From NCBI GenBank assembly GCA_046233115.1, contig JBJXHM010000008.1, positions 1 through 64,000 on the forward strand: DNA of 64,000 nt, written 5' to 3'. Of the stretch, positions 26,375 to 36,448 are shown one piece after another; positions within the stretch are counted from its first letter, which is position 1, and every line of letters begins with the position of its first letter. The notes under the pieces are model-generated. The model was not told the origin of the DNA. It searched no databases and saw only the letters and a list, made by a program, of their open reading frames with translations. Source of the stretch: JACOMY01 sp046233115. GTDB lineage: Bacteria; Pseudomonadota; Alphaproteobacteria; Kiloniellales; JACOMY01. A program made the position numbers and the translations under genes.

Positions 26375-26587
26375 TTAGCCGTCGATCAGGCGGCGCACGG
26401 CGCGGCCGGCGATGCGGGCCGGATGGGTGCCGGGCTCGGCGTTGCGCACCACCGTCTGGACAGCCTTGGCCTTGCGCTCGACGAAGGGCTTGGCCTGGGT
26501 CTGAGCGAACTCGCTGGCCTTCGCACGCACGCGGGGGTCGCTGGCCAGACGGCGGGCGGCCATGGCGGCAAGGTTTCTCAGCAGCAA
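26375..26587 (-). CDS. Small basic conserved-type protein (70 aa)
   Basis: A short, strongly basic, helix-prone protein (R-R-L-A-S-D-P-R-V-R-A-K-A-S-E pattern) resembling small unnamed alphaproteobacterial proteins. TTG 26587 has GAGGAG nine bases upstream; ATG 26563 is an alternative giving 62 residues. It converges with the CDF gene (6 bp apart) and lies 36 bp downstream of the CoA-transferase B gene, so it may be the last gene of that operon. Function unknown. Confidence 0.55.
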   Translation of the reverse strand: MLLRNLAAMAARRLASDPRVRAKASEFAQTQAKPFVERKAKAVQTVVRNAEPGTHPARIAGRAVRRLIDG

Positions 26588-26623
26588 GGGACAGCGCTCC
26601 TCATTCAGGATCGTCTTTCAAGT

Positions 26624-27394
26624 CTAGGCTTCTGCGGCTGCGTCTTCAATGGCCGGAGTCGGGGTTGCGCCCCAGACTCGCGCCGCGAACTCGGGATAGA
26701 ACTCGGCCACCTTGGGCGCGATCTCGCGGCGCAGGCGGTCCAGCCGGGCCGGGCTCGGCTGCGGCGTCTCGCCGATCCGGCCCAGATCGAAGTCGAAGCC
26801 GGTGGCCGCCCGGATGCCCTCGACCGTCTCGCCCGGGTGGAGCTGTTCCAGCCGGAAGCGCCGCTTCTCGCGGTCGAAGGCGAAGACGGCGCGGCCGGTC
26901 ACCAGCGCCGAGGGGCCGCCCGGCCGGTAGACGCCGGCCGCGCTGGAGCCGGGGGCGGAGACGAAGTCCACCTTCTGCACCAGGCTGCGCGGCGAGTGCT
27001 CCTCGCGGAAGAGGATCACCTTGGGCACCACGTAGTAGAGTAGGCCGGAACCGAAGGAGCCGGGAAAGCGCTTCTTCATCTGCGGGTAGGCGCCGATGCC
27101 GACCAGGTTGATGTTGGCCTCGCCGTCGATCTGCACGCCGCCCAGGAAGAAGCTGTCGATCCGCCCCTGGGCTGCCGCGTCGAAGAGTTCGCGTGAGCCG
27201 TCGGAGAAGGGGTTGAAGCGGCGCGAGTGCAGGATGGTGACGTGCATGCGCCGCCCCTCAGCCCGGCTCTCCGCCTGGGCCAGCAGGGCGGCGGCGCCGG
27301 GAATGGGCGAGGCGGCGCCCACCGCGACATGGCGGTCGCCGGCCAGCCGGTCGGCCAGCAGGCTGATCAGCAGTTCCTCGCGGCCCTTGCTCAT
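26624..27394 (-). CDS. CoA-transferase-like subunit B
   Basis: A 256-residue subunit of the family I CoA-transferase fold. Landmarks are V-A-V-G-A-A-S-P-I-P, F-F-L-G-G-V-Q-I-D-G-E-A-N-I-N near residue 95, R-F-P-G-S-F-G-S-G near 117 and V-D-F-V-S-A-P-G near 147. The S-E-N-G motif that carries the catalytic glutamate in true CoA-transferases is not seen. This places it near the IpdB-type proteins, which are ring-cleaving hydrolases working with a second subunit. It starts on an ATGA overlap with the A subunit upstream. The substrate is unknown; an acyl-CoA acted on in aromatic or steroid-like breakdown is possible. Confidence 0.82.
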   Translation of the reverse strand: MSKGREELLISLLADRLAGDRHVAVGAASPIPGAAALLAQAESRAEGRRMHVTILHSRRFNPFSDGSRELFDAAAQGRIDSFFLGGVQIDGEANINLVGIGAYPQMKKRFPGSFGSGLLYYVVPKVILFREEHSPRSLVQKVDFVSAPGSSAAGVYRPGGPSALVTGRAVFAFDREKRRFRLEQLHPGETVEGIRAATGFDFDLGRIGETPQPSPARLDRLRREIAPKVAEFYPEFAARVWGATPTPAIEDAAAEA

Positions 27395-28215
27395 GCCGCG
27401 ACCCTGGCGGCCAGGCCCAGGCCCTCCAGGTAGTCGTCGAAGCCCTCCTTGCTGCGTGCCAGGGCGGCGTAGCGGGCCAGTTCCTTGCCGTCGGGCAGGT
27501 AGAGGTCGCTGAGGCCGCAGGGCCAGGCGCCCTGCTCGGCCACCGCGATGCCGTCCACGTAGAAGGCCGGCAGCGCACAGGCCGCACTGGCCTCGCTCTC
27601 CAGCAAGCTCCCCTCCACCAGGCGCTCGACGGTGACGTAGAGCTTGCGCGAGCCATGCGCCAAGGTGGCCAGTTCACGGCGCCGGCCGATGAAGACGTTG
27701 CCGTCGCGGTCGGCATAGGGGGCGTGGAAGACGGTGACGTCCAGCGGCCGGGCCGGCAGCAGCACGACCGGATCGCCGCCGCTCTCGAAGGGATTGTCGA
27801 TCACCCGCCAGTCGGGCCGGTAACGCAACAGGTCGGAGCCGATCAGGCCGCGCAGCGGCATGAAGGGCACGCCCTTCTCCACCGCCTGAAGCTGGGCGTG
27901 CAGCGCCGGGCAGGTGGAATCGCGGATGACGATCTCTCCGCTCTCGACTGCGGCCGAGAAGCGGGGCGCCAGACCGTACTCGCCCAGGGTGACGGCCGCC
28001 GCCTCGATCTCGCCGGCGGCACCGGCGCCGATCAGGAGGTCGCCCTGGATGGTGGTGAGCGGCAAGCAGTAGAGCCGGAGGCCCTTGGCCCCGCGCGCGA
28101 TTAGCGCCTTGGTCACCGCCATCGGCACCCCCGAATAGTCGGCCGGCACGCCCAGCAGGGCACCGTCCGGTACCGCCTCGGCGATTTCCGCTACCGTCAT
28201 GGTGGTTTCGGCCAT
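27391..28215 (-). CDS. CoA-transferase-like subunit A
   Basis: A 274-residue partner of the preceding gene. After V-P-D-G-A-L-L-G-V-P come G-A-K-G-L-R-L-Y, an Rossmann-like domain, and F-H-A-P-Y-A-D-R-D-G-N-V-F-I-G, the typical alpha-subunit signature near residue 178. I start at ATG 28215, with AGGAAGGG upstream; ATG 28245 has no such site. Alpha and beta are translationally coupled and would form a heterodimer or heterotetramer in the cytoplasm. No transport or regulatory gene is adjacent to define the pathway. Confidence 0.82.
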   Translation of the reverse strand: MAETTMTVAEIAEAVPDGALLGVPADYSGVPMAVTKALIARGAKGLRLYCLPLTTIQGDLLIGAGAAGEIEAAAVTLGEYGLAPRFSAAVESGEIVIRDSTCPALHAQLQAVEKGVPFMPLRGLIGSDLLRYRPDWRVIDNPFESGGDPVVLLPARPLDVTVFHAPYADRDGNVFIGRRRELATLAHGSRKLYVTVERLVEGSLLESEASAACALPAFYVDGIAVAEQGAWPCGLSDLYLPDGKELARYAALARSKEGFDDYLEGLGLAARVAA

Positions 28216-28677
28216 GCCCTCAGCCCTTCCTGCTGCTGCCCTCATCGAGAGGAATGAAGGCCGACCATAACAGCGCCGCTGCCCAGCGAAAAGCGAGCTG
28301 CCGGGCAGATCTGTCGTGGCTGTGCGGCAACGCCCCCTCACGCCTCGGCACGAGCTGTTCCCGGTTCCCCTGGTAAAAAGGTCTTGGCCATCATGGCTCC
28401 CCTGACATGCCCTCGGACCTGCTTCACAAAGATAGCGGGTGGGGTAAATCGATCCGCATCGGACTCCCGTTCCAAATGCATGTGAATAATGAGGGTTTCG
28501 GTGGTCGGGCGACTGCAGGCGATGGCGGCGGCCCTGGGTGTCTGTTTCAGGGTAATGCTGCATTGGCTAGGGAAACAGGCGCTGCGATATGCAATCAATT
28601 GATGTTGATGCTTCCTTGTGTTGGCCTGATACTGGCAGTAAATTGCTGTAAAAATTGATTGATAGAAAGGATAGGCA
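28216..28677. other. Intergenic region before the truncated RTX gene
   Basis: No gene is supported here. The right half (28430-28677) is richer in A and T. Near the end lies AAAGG (28666-28670), a ribosome-binding site seven bases before the ATC that stands where the next gene should start. I recognise no RNA or operator. Confidence 0.5.
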
Positions 28678-29769
28678 ATCGCTACGATTGCCGGAGCCGA
28701 TGGGCCCGACAGCCTCGATGGCACCTCCCAGGCCGACGCTATCTACGGATTGAGCGCGACTGACATTCTGAACGGTAGCTTGGGTGACGACGTGCTGTTC
28801 GGAGGATCGGGCGCGGATCAGGGTCTGAGCGGCGACAGTGGCGCGGACAGCCTGCTGTTCGGCGACAGCGGAGGCGACGTGCTGCGCTCCAATGCCGACG
28901 ACTACGCCCTGGGCACCGCCTCCGAGGTGATGATCGAGCGGGTTAACATCAACGCCGAGGCCGGCAATGCCAAGATGGTCGGGAACGAGAACGACGACCT
29001 TCTGATTGGCAACTCCCTTGCCAACACCCTGCTGGGTGGCAGCGGTGCCGGCCGCCTGAACAGTCGTGGCGGCAGCAACACCATGGTCGGGGGCTCCGGC
29101 GACGACACCTTCATCGTCACCACCACGGCAGCCCAGGTCCGGGAGTTCGTGAGCCAAGGCACCGACCTGGTCCGCGCGGAGGTGGATTTCACCCTGCCCG
29201 ACAGCGGCTCCACCTTCTTCATCGATGACCTGCGGATGCAAGGCGGCTTCGGCAACATCAAGGGGACCGGAAACAGCTTGGACAGCTCGATCCAGGGTAA
29301 CACCGGCGACAACCGGCTCGCCGGCAACCAGGGGGAGGACACGATCGAGGGGCGCGGCGGCGACGACACCCTCTTCGGCGGCGCTGGCGGCGATCTTTTC
29401 TATGGTGGCGGAGGCGCGGATAGCATCGACCTGGGCCTAGACGATATGGCGTTCGGCGGCGGCGGCGAGGACTGGTTCGTGATCGGGGCCGTCCTCGGCG
29501 GTGCCGTGCTGGGCGACTTTGACGGGGTGAACCTGAACAGTGCCAACGGCGAGGACAAGCTTGTCTTCGACAGCGGTCTCGGGGTCGGCAGCTTCAGCTA
29601 CATCGATGCGGCCGCCTTCTCGGGTGCCGGCAACAGCCAGGCGCGCTATGCCGGTGGCGATACCCTGGAGGTCGACCAGAACGGTGACGGCAACGGCGAC
29701 GTCACCCTCTTGATGAGCGGTCTCAGTGCTGCCAATCAGATGACCACGACGGATTTCCTCTGGCTTTAG
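28678..29769 (+). pseudogene. Truncated RTX gene lacking a normal start codon
   Basis: From 28678 the frame reads A-T-I-A-G-A-D-G-P-D-S-L-D-G-T-S, matching the cap A-T-I-T-G-T-N-G-P-D-S-L of the next gene (29903), but the codon where ATG is expected is ATC; a stop (TAG, 28672) lies just before. Only about five repeats follow, and the array then jumps straight into the C-terminal module at D-V-L-R-S-N-A-D-D-Y, skipping the NDTFIVDT strand. The remainder is intact to D-F-L-W-L. This looks like a gene shrunk by recombination between repeats, which also lost its start. Initiation at ATC, or at an in-frame TTG (28750), cannot be excluded. Confidence 0.7.
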
Positions 29770-29841
29770 GTCCTTTTGCGGCGGATCGGACTTGGCCGCT
29801 GCCCTGCCCGTCAACGCGACGCAAGCGTATTGCGTGCCTTG

Positions 29842-29863
29842 TATCTACCCTTGCCTGTAGATA
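29842..29863. promoter_or_regulatory. Inverted repeat upstream of large RTX gene
   Basis: TATCTAC (29842-29848) and GTAGATA (29857-29863) are inverted around 8 nt, about 40 nt before ATG 29903 and 73 nt after the preceding stop. It could be the 3' hairpin of the truncated gene or an operator. Confidence 0.3.
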
Positions 29864-29902
29864 GGGTCGCATCGAAAATTCAGAGCCGAGCAGGAATTCA
29901 AA

Positions 29903-32900
29903 ATGGCCACGATCACTGGAACCAACGGACCCGACTCTCTGCTCGGCACCTCCGCCGATGACACCATCCTGGGGCTCAGCGGGGCCGATACCCTGAGCGG
30001 CCTCACCGGCAACGACATCCTCGATCTGGGGTCGGGCAACGACCATTCGGCCTTCGGCGGTGATGGCGTCGACATCATCATCGCCGGCCAGGGTGACGAT
30101 ACCAGTCTCTCCGGCGACAGCGGCAACGACACGATCTTCGGCGGTTCCGGCAGTGATGGCCGTTGGAGCGGCGGCGGCGGCGACGATTGGCTCTACGGTG
30201 GCAGCGGGACCGACTTCGGCCTGCTTGGCAAGGCCGGGGCCGATCGGCTCTATGGCGACGATGGCGATGACCTCAGCTTCTATGGTGCCGCCGGCAACGA
30301 CGTGATCTTCGGCGGCCGTGGAGCCGACGGCAGCCTCTATGGCGGCCAGGGCGACGACAGCCTCTATGGCGACGGCGGCAGCGATACCCTCTTCGGTGAC
30401 AGCGGCACCGACAGCCTGGACGGCGGGACCGCCGCGGACACGTTGTTCGGCGGCTCCGGCCAGGACAAGTACCTCTTCGGTAGCCATGGCGACGACTACG
30501 TCTACGGTGGCGACGCGGACGACGTCAGCCTGGACGGCGGCTCCGGTTCCGATCGGGTCTTCGGCGGCGACGGCAACGACACACTGCTCTACGGCGGTTC
30601 CATCGACGCCGCGGGCAGCAGCGACACCCTCTACGGCGGCAGTGGCAACGATGTCTCGCTGGTCGGCAGCGACGAGGACGACACCCTCTTCGGCGGGTCC
30701 GGGAACGATCAGAGGCTGTTCGGACGCTGCGGCATGGATCGGATCTTCGGCGCGGATGGGGGCGACAGCTTCCTCTACGGTGGCGCCGGTGACGACACGG
30801 TTCGCGGCGGTGGGGGCGACGACTTCTTCCTCCAGGGCAACCAGGGCGACGATCGGCTATACGGCGACGGCCTGGCGGGCGGTGGTGGCGGCAACGACTT
30901 TGCCCTGTTCGGCGCCAGCGGCAGGGACGGCCTCTACGGCCAGAGCGGCTCCGACGCGTCGCTGTGGGGCGGCAGCGGCGATGATTCCGTCTTCGGTGGC
31001 TCCGGCTTGGACGGCGGACTTTGGGGCGGGGCCGGCGACGACCTCCTCTATGGCGGTGACGGTGACGATGCCGGACTCCTCGGCGAATCCGGCAAGGACC
31101 TGATCTTCGGCGGATCGGGCAAGGACGCCTACATCTACGCCGGCGATGGCACAGACACTGTCTATGGCGGCAGCGGCATCGACATTTCTCTCTACGGCGG
31201 CGACAACGCCGACTGGATTGAGGGTGGAGAGGGTGCAGACAGTGTCCTGGCCGGTGACGGCGGCGACGACACCTTGTTCGGCGGCAGCGGAACCGACATC
31301 TCGCTCTACGGTGGCGCCCGGGACGATATGATCTACGGCGGTTCCGGCACTGACCTCTGGCTCTACGGTGACGACGGCAAGGACGGGCTCTACGGCGGCA
31401 GCGGCGACGACGGCTACCTTTACGGCGGTGTGGGCAGTGACACCCTGCAGGGCGGTAGCGGAAACGACATTGCCTTACGGGGCGGCAGCGGCGACGACCG
31501 CCTGGTCGGCGGCGACGGCGAGGACAGCGGCTTCCAAGGTGATGCCGGCAACGACGTGATCTTCGGTGGGCGCGGCGACGACAGCGACCTCAAGGGCGGA
31601 TTGGGCGCGGACACGGTCTACGGGCGGGTCGGGGCCGAAGCCTATCTGATCGGCGGTGACGGCGACGACACCCTCTTCGGCGGCGAGGATGGGGACGATG
31701 CGCTCTATGGCGACAGCGGGGCGGACAAGCTCTACGGCGACAGCGGCGACGACCGCCACCTCTTCGGCGGCGGTGACGACGACCGGGTCTATGGCGGTGT
31801 CGGCCTGGACCAGGATCTGCGCGGTGAGCTTGGCAATGACCTTGTCTTCGGCGACAGCGGCGCCGACACCGGCCTGGAGGGCGGTGAGAACGACGATCTG
31901 ATCTACGGTGGCTCCGGCAACGACACCGCGCTCTACGGCGGTTCGCACAACGACGGCATCTTCGGCGGCGCGGGCAGCGACCGCAGCCTCACGGGCGGGG
32001 CCGGCAACGATTCACTCTACGGCGGCAGCGGCGGCGACTTCGTCCTGCACGGCGACGACGGCGACGATACGATTTTCGGGGGCACGGGTAACGACTACGG
32101 CGTCGTCGGCGGCTCCGGGGCCGATGAGATCCACGGCGATGACGGCAACGACTACCTGGTCGGCGGCAGCGGCCGGGACGAACTGCGCGGTGACGACGGC
32201 GACGACTGGATCTATGGCGGCGCCGAGGTCGACACCCTCTTCGGCGGCGCCGGCGAGGACTCGCTGGTCGGCGACGAGGGGAACGACCAGATGGTCGGCG
32301 GCACCGGCTCTGACATCCTCGTCGGCGGCGAGGGGCGCGATCGGCTGAATGGTGCGTCGGGAAGCGATACGGCCTACGGAGGCAACGGCAACGACACCTT
32401 CATCGTCGACACCGAGACCGACCTGATCTTCGATGCGGCGGGCGAGGGCGACGACGTGCTGCGCTCTGACGCGGCCACCTACACCCTGGGAACCGCGGCC
32501 GAGGTGATGATCGAGCGGGTGAACATCAATGACGAGGCCGGCGACGCCAAGATGGTCGGAAACGGGAATGACGACCTGCTGGTCGGAAACTCCTTCTCTA
32601 ACGTACTGCTGGGCAAGAGCGGCAACGATCGGCTCAACGGCGGCGGCGGCGGCACGAACACCCTGACCGGCGGCAGCGGCGACGACACCTTCATCGTCAC
32701 CACCACGACCGACCGCGTGCGCGAGTTCTCCGGTCTGGGTACCGACCTGGTGCGCGCCGAGGTCGACTACACCCTGCCGGACGGTTCAACGGATGCCTTC
32801 ATCGAGTTGCTGCGCCTGCAGGGTGGTTTCGGCAACATCGACGGCACCGGCAACAGCCTGGACAACTCGCTCCAGGGCAACAGCGGCGACAACAGCCTGT

Positions 32901-33349
32901 CCGGCAAGCTGGGCGCGGACACGATCGAGGGGCGTGACGGCGACGACGCGCTTTTCGGTGGCGCGTCAGCGGACAGCCTCTACGGCGGCAGCGGTGCGGA
33001 CAGGATCGACCTCGGCTTCGAGGATACGGGCTTCGGCGGGTCCGGTCAGGACCAGTTCCTGGTGCCGGCGGCCTTGAGCGAGGCGCGGATCGGCGATTTC
33101 GACGGGGTGAGCCTGAACGGCGCCAATGGTGAGGACAAGCTGGTCTTCGACACCGGGTTGGAGGTCGGCAGCTTCAGCTACATCGATGCAGCCGCCTTCT
33201 CCGGTGCCGGTAACAGCCAGGCGCGCTATGCCGGCGGCGACACCCTGGAGGTAGACCAGAACGGCGACGGCAATGCCGACGTGACGCTCCTGATGAACGG
33301 CCTCGGCGTTGCCAATCAGATCTCAGCATCTGATTTTCTCTGGCTCTAG
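29903..33349 (+). CDS. Large RTX calcium-binding protein (1148 aa)
   Basis: The cap A-T-I-T-G-T-N-G-P-D is followed by an array of about 780 residues in 9/10 alternation (GADRLYGDD, GDDLSFYGAA, GNDVIFGGR, GADGSLYGGQ). Two interruptions occur: an S-I-D-A-A-G-S-S insertion near residue 235, and a G-L-A-G-G-G-G-G insertion near 325. The C-terminal module starts with NDTFIVDT near residue 830 and ends D-F-L-W-L. Its module is closest to that of the truncated gene upstream, so those two are probably sisters. It is followed 48 bp later by another RTX gene with the same cap type. No enzymatic domain is visible. Confidence 0.9.
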   Translation: MATITGTNGPDSLLGTSADDTILGLSGADTLSGLTGNDILDLGSGNDHSAFGGDGVDIIIAGQGDDTSLSGDSGNDTIFGGSGSDGRWSGGGGDDWLYGGSGTDFGLLGKAGADRLYGDDGDDLSFYGAAGNDVIFGGRGADGSLYGGQGDDSLYGDGGSDTLFGDSGTDSLDGGTAADTLFGGSGQDKYLFGSHGDDYVYGGDADDVSLDGGSGSDRVFGGDGNDTLLYGGSIDAAGSSDTLYGGSGNDVSLVGSDEDDTLFGGSGNDQRLFGRCGMDRIFGADGGDSFLYGGAGDDTVRGGGGDDFFLQGNQGDDRLYGDGLAGGGGGNDFALFGASGRDGLYGQSGSDASLWGGSGDDSVFGGSGLDGGLWGGAGDDLLYGGDGDDAGLLGESGKDLIFGGSGKDAYIYAGDGTDTVYGGSGIDISLYGGDNADWIEGGEGADSVLAGDGGDDTLFGGSGTDISLYGGARDDMIYGGSGTDLWLYGDDGKDGLYGGSGDDGYLYGGVGSDTLQGGSGNDIALRGGSGDDRLVGGDGEDSGFQGDAGNDVIFGGRGDDSDLKGGLGADTVYGRVGAEAYLIGGDGDDTLFGGEDGDDALYGDSGADKLYGDSGDDRHLFGGGDDDRVYGGVGLDQDLRGELGNDLVFGDSGADTGLEGGENDDLIYGGSGNDTALYGGSHNDGIFGGAGSDRSLTGGAGNDSLYGGSGGDFVLHGDDGDDTIFGGTGNDYGVVGGSGADEIHGDDGNDYLVGGSGRDELRGDDGDDWIYGGAEVDTLFGGAGEDSLVGDEGNDQMVGGTGSDILVGGEGRDRLNGASGSDTAYGGNGNDTFIVDTETDLIFDAAGEGDDVLRSDAATYTLGTAAEVMIERVNINDEAGDAKMVGNGNDDLLVGNSFSNVLLGKSGNDRLNGGGGGTNTLTGGSGDDTFIVTTTTDRVREFSGLGTDLVRAEVDYTLPDGSTDAFIELLRLQGGFGNIDGTGNSLDNSLQGNSGDNSLSGKLGADTIEGRDGDDALFGGASADSLYGGSGADRIDLGFEDTGFGGSGQDQFLVPAALSEARIGDFDGVSLNGANGEDKLVFDTGLEVGSFSYIDAAAFSGAGNSQARYAGGDTLEVDQNGDGNADVTLLMNGLGVANQISASDFLWL

Positions 33350-33397
33350 TTAGGAAATTGCCCTACCTCGAGAACTTAGAAAAGTGGGGAGGCGATC

Positions 33398-36205
33398 ATG
33401 GCGATCATTACCGGAACCGACGGCCCCGATTCTCTGACCGGAGGCTTCTACGGCGATACGATCGATGGGCTCTCCGGCAACGACAGCCTCTACGGCATTT
33501 TCGGCAACGACACGCTGTTCGGGCGGTCGGGCAATGACACGCTGGTTGGTAGCACCGGCAACGACCGCGCCTATGGTGGAGATGGGGACGACCGCGTCTT
33601 CGGCGGCGGCAGCGACGATACCTCGCTTCTGGGTGACTCCGGTGACGATTGGGTCTTTGGCGGTACCGGGTCCGACAGGTCCCTTGCCGGTGGCAGCGGC
33701 AATGACAGCATCGACGGCGATGACGGCAACGATGTCAGTCTGTTTGGCGGAACGGGCAGTGACTTCCTCTTCGGCGATACCGGCCTCGACAGCTATTTTT
33801 ACGGAGGGTCCGGCAGGGACACCCTCTTCGGAGGACCCTCGTCGGACCGTCTGTTCTTTGGCGGCGATAGCTTCGATGGGCTCTTCGGGGGTGCTGGCGA
33901 CGATGCCTCCTTCTTCGGCGGCAACCTGACCGATGGTCTAGAAGGCGGGGACGGCAATGACTACGCCTTCTACGGCGGCTCCGCCAGCGACGCCGTCTAT
34001 GGAGGCTCCGGAAACGATTCCCTCTTCTTCGGCGATACCGGAAACGACAGGATCAACGGAGAGTTCGGGGACAACCGCTTCTTCTATGGTGGCCTTGGAG
34101 ACGACCGCATCTTCGCTTTCGGTGGCAACCATGGCTATTGGTACGGCGGGTCCGGCGAGGACTGGCTGCACAGCGACAACGACAACGACAGCTTCCTCTT
34201 CGGCGGGTCGGGTAACGACAGTCTCTATGCCGGATTCGGCGCGGACACCGACGTCTTCGGCGGCGAGGGGGACGACACGATTATCGCCGGCGGGCATCGC
34301 TATGACCCCCGCCCCGACGACGACGTCTCCTTCTTCGGCGGTAGCGGCAAGGACACGCTCTTCGGCACCCAGGGGAACGATCTCGAGTTCTGGGGTGATA
34401 GCGGCAACGACCGGCTCTACGGCGGCAGCGGACTGGACAGCGGCTTCCGTGGCAGGCTCGGGAACGACATGCTGGCCGGCGACAGCGGCGCGGACTCCCA
34501 CTTCTTCGGCGACAGCGGGTCCGACAGCATCTACGGCGGCCAGGGCGACGACTACTTCTTCTTGGGGATGAGCGGCCGGGACCTGATGGTCGGAGGCAGC
34601 GGTGGTGACAGGTTCTTCTTCGGCGGGGCCTCGCTCGACACCATTATCGGTGGCTCCGGCAACGACAGCTACTTCATCGGCGGCAGCGCGGCCGATACCA
34701 TCGCCGGCGGCGATGGCGACGATGCCCAGCTCTTCGGTGGCCAGGGAACCGATACCATCTTCGGTAGTGGCGGCAACGACAGGTCCATCTTCGGCGACGA
34801 CAACGCCGATCTGCTTCACGGCCGCGTCGGCAGCGACAGCTACCTCTATGGCGCCCGCGGCGACGACTCGGTCTACGGCGGCTCGGATGACGACCGTGCC
34901 CTGTTCGGCGGCAGCGGCTCTGACAGCCTCTTCGGTGACGAGGGCAACGACTCCTTCCTCTACGGCGACAGCGGCGACGACAGCATCTTTGGCGGCAGCG
35001 GCGATGACCGCGCGCTGGCGGGCGAGAGCGGCAGCGACGAGATCCGCGGCGACAGCGGGGTCGACAGCCTGTTCGGCGGCTCCGGCCGAGACCAGATCCT
35101 GGCGGGCGATGGTGCGGACAGTCTCTGGGGCGACGAGGGCAACGACCAGATGGTCGGCGGCAGCGGCAACGATGTCCTCTTCGGCAGTCAGGGGCGCGAC
35201 CGGCTGAACGGCGGATCGGGGGCGGATGCGGCCTACGGCGGCGACGGCAACGATACCTTCATCATCGACACCAAGACCGACCGTCTGTTCGACGGGACGG
35301 GTCAGGGCGACGATGTGCTGCGCTCGAATGCCTCGGACTACACGATCGGGACCGCCAGCGAGGTCCTGATCGAGCGGGTGAACATCAACACCGCGGCCGG
35401 CAGCGCCAAGATGGTGGGCAACGACAGCGATGACTTGCTGGTCGGCAACTCCTTCTCGAACGTGCTGCTGGGGCGCAGCGGCGCCGATCGCCTGAACGGC
35501 CGCGGCGGGACCAACACCATGACCGGCGGCAGCGGCGACGACACCTTCATCGTCACCACCACGGCCGACCGGGTGCGGGAGTTCTCCGGAAACGGTAGCG
35601 ATCTGGTTCGCGCGGAAGTCGACTACACCCTGCCCGACAGCGGCACCGACCACTTCATCGAAACCCTGCGGATGCAGGGCGGGAAGGGCAACATCGACGG
35701 GACGGGCAACAGCCTGGACAACGTCATCGAGGGCAACACGGGCGCCAATCGCCTGGCGGGCAACCAGGGCGACGACACCATCGAGGGCGGCGGCGGCAAC
35801 GACCTACTGTTCGGCGGTCAGGGCGAGGACAGCTTCTTCGGTGGCAAGGGAGCGGACACCATCGCCTTCGCGCATGCCGACACGGCCTTCGGCGGATCGG
35901 GTGCGGACTGGTTCCGATTCTCGAGCGGGGTCGGGTCGGGTCAGGTTGGGGACTTCGACGGGGTGAGCCTGAACGCCGCCAACGGCAAGGACAAGCTGGT
36001 CTTCGTGACCGGGCTGGAGGTGGGGAGCTTCTCCTACATCGACGGTGCTGCCTTCTCGGGTGCAGGTAACAGCCAGGCGCGCTATGCCGGCGGCGGCATT
36101 CTGGAGGTCGACGCCAGCGGCGACGGCACGGCGGAGTACACGTTCGAGATGAGCGGCCTCACCGGCCCCAAACAACTGACGGAGAGCGATTTCCTCTGGC
36201 TCTAG
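33398..36205 (+). CDS. RTX calcium-binding repeat protein (935 aa)
   Basis: The start is ATG 33398 with GGGGAGG upstream. The cap is A-I-I-T-G-T-D-G-P-D-S-L. This array is richer in aromatic residues than its paralogs: many 10-mers carry F-F, Y-F or F-Y at positions 5-7 (DSYFYGGS, DASFFGGN, DYFFLGMS). One non-repeat loop occurs near residue 300 (H-R-Y-D-P-R-P-D-D-D). The C-terminal module begins at NDTFIIDT near 617 and ends D-F-L-W-L. From about 35090 to the stop it is strongly similar to the same region of the 36449 gene (offset about 2790 bp). It lies 48 bp after the 29903 gene and may be co-transcribed with it. Confidence 0.9.
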   Translation: MAIITGTDGPDSLTGGFYGDTIDGLSGNDSLYGIFGNDTLFGRSGNDTLVGSTGNDRAYGGDGDDRVFGGGSDDTSLLGDSGDDWVFGGTGSDRSLAGGSGNDSIDGDDGNDVSLFGGTGSDFLFGDTGLDSYFYGGSGRDTLFGGPSSDRLFFGGDSFDGLFGGAGDDASFFGGNLTDGLEGGDGNDYAFYGGSASDAVYGGSGNDSLFFGDTGNDRINGEFGDNRFFYGGLGDDRIFAFGGNHGYWYGGSGEDWLHSDNDNDSFLFGGSGNDSLYAGFGADTDVFGGEGDDTIIAGGHRYDPRPDDDVSFFGGSGKDTLFGTQGNDLEFWGDSGNDRLYGGSGLDSGFRGRLGNDMLAGDSGADSHFFGDSGSDSIYGGQGDDYFFLGMSGRDLMVGGSGGDRFFFGGASLDTIIGGSGNDSYFIGGSAADTIAGGDGDDAQLFGGQGTDTIFGSGGNDRSIFGDDNADLLHGRVGSDSYLYGARGDDSVYGGSDDDRALFGGSGSDSLFGDEGNDSFLYGDSGDDSIFGGSGDDRALAGESGSDEIRGDSGVDSLFGGSGRDQILAGDGADSLWGDEGNDQMVGGSGNDVLFGSQGRDRLNGGSGADAAYGGDGNDTFIIDTKTDRLFDGTGQGDDVLRSNASDYTIGTASEVLIERVNINTAAGSAKMVGNDSDDLLVGNSFSNVLLGRSGADRLNGRGGTNTMTGGSGDDTFIVTTTADRVREFSGNGSDLVRAEVDYTLPDSGTDHFIETLRMQGGKGNIDGTGNSLDNVIEGNTGANRLAGNQGDDTIEGGGGNDLLFGGQGEDSFFGGKGADTIAFAHADTAFGGSGADWFRFSSGVGSGQVGDFDGVSLNAANGKDKLVFVTGLEVGSFSYIDGAAFSGAGNSQARYAGGGILEVDASGDGTAEYTFEMSGLTGPKQLTESDFLWL

Positions 36206-36448
36206 CGCCGATCGCGCTCTGCTCTCAGGAAAGGGTGGTCTCGGTCGAGAAGTTGCATCGTTGCTTAGGGCCAATGCCGACAACGAAACCATAGAATCTA
36301 CCCTGACCGGTGAGTTTGCCTAAGGTTTTGCAGGGGGTTCCGGGTTTCCGGGAGGCGCCATCTCTGTCTATAGTTTGAGACAAGGATCGACATAGGGTCG
36401 GAAGGCCACAAAGAGCGATCCGGAAACGCTTTGGGAAGGGACCGCGCC

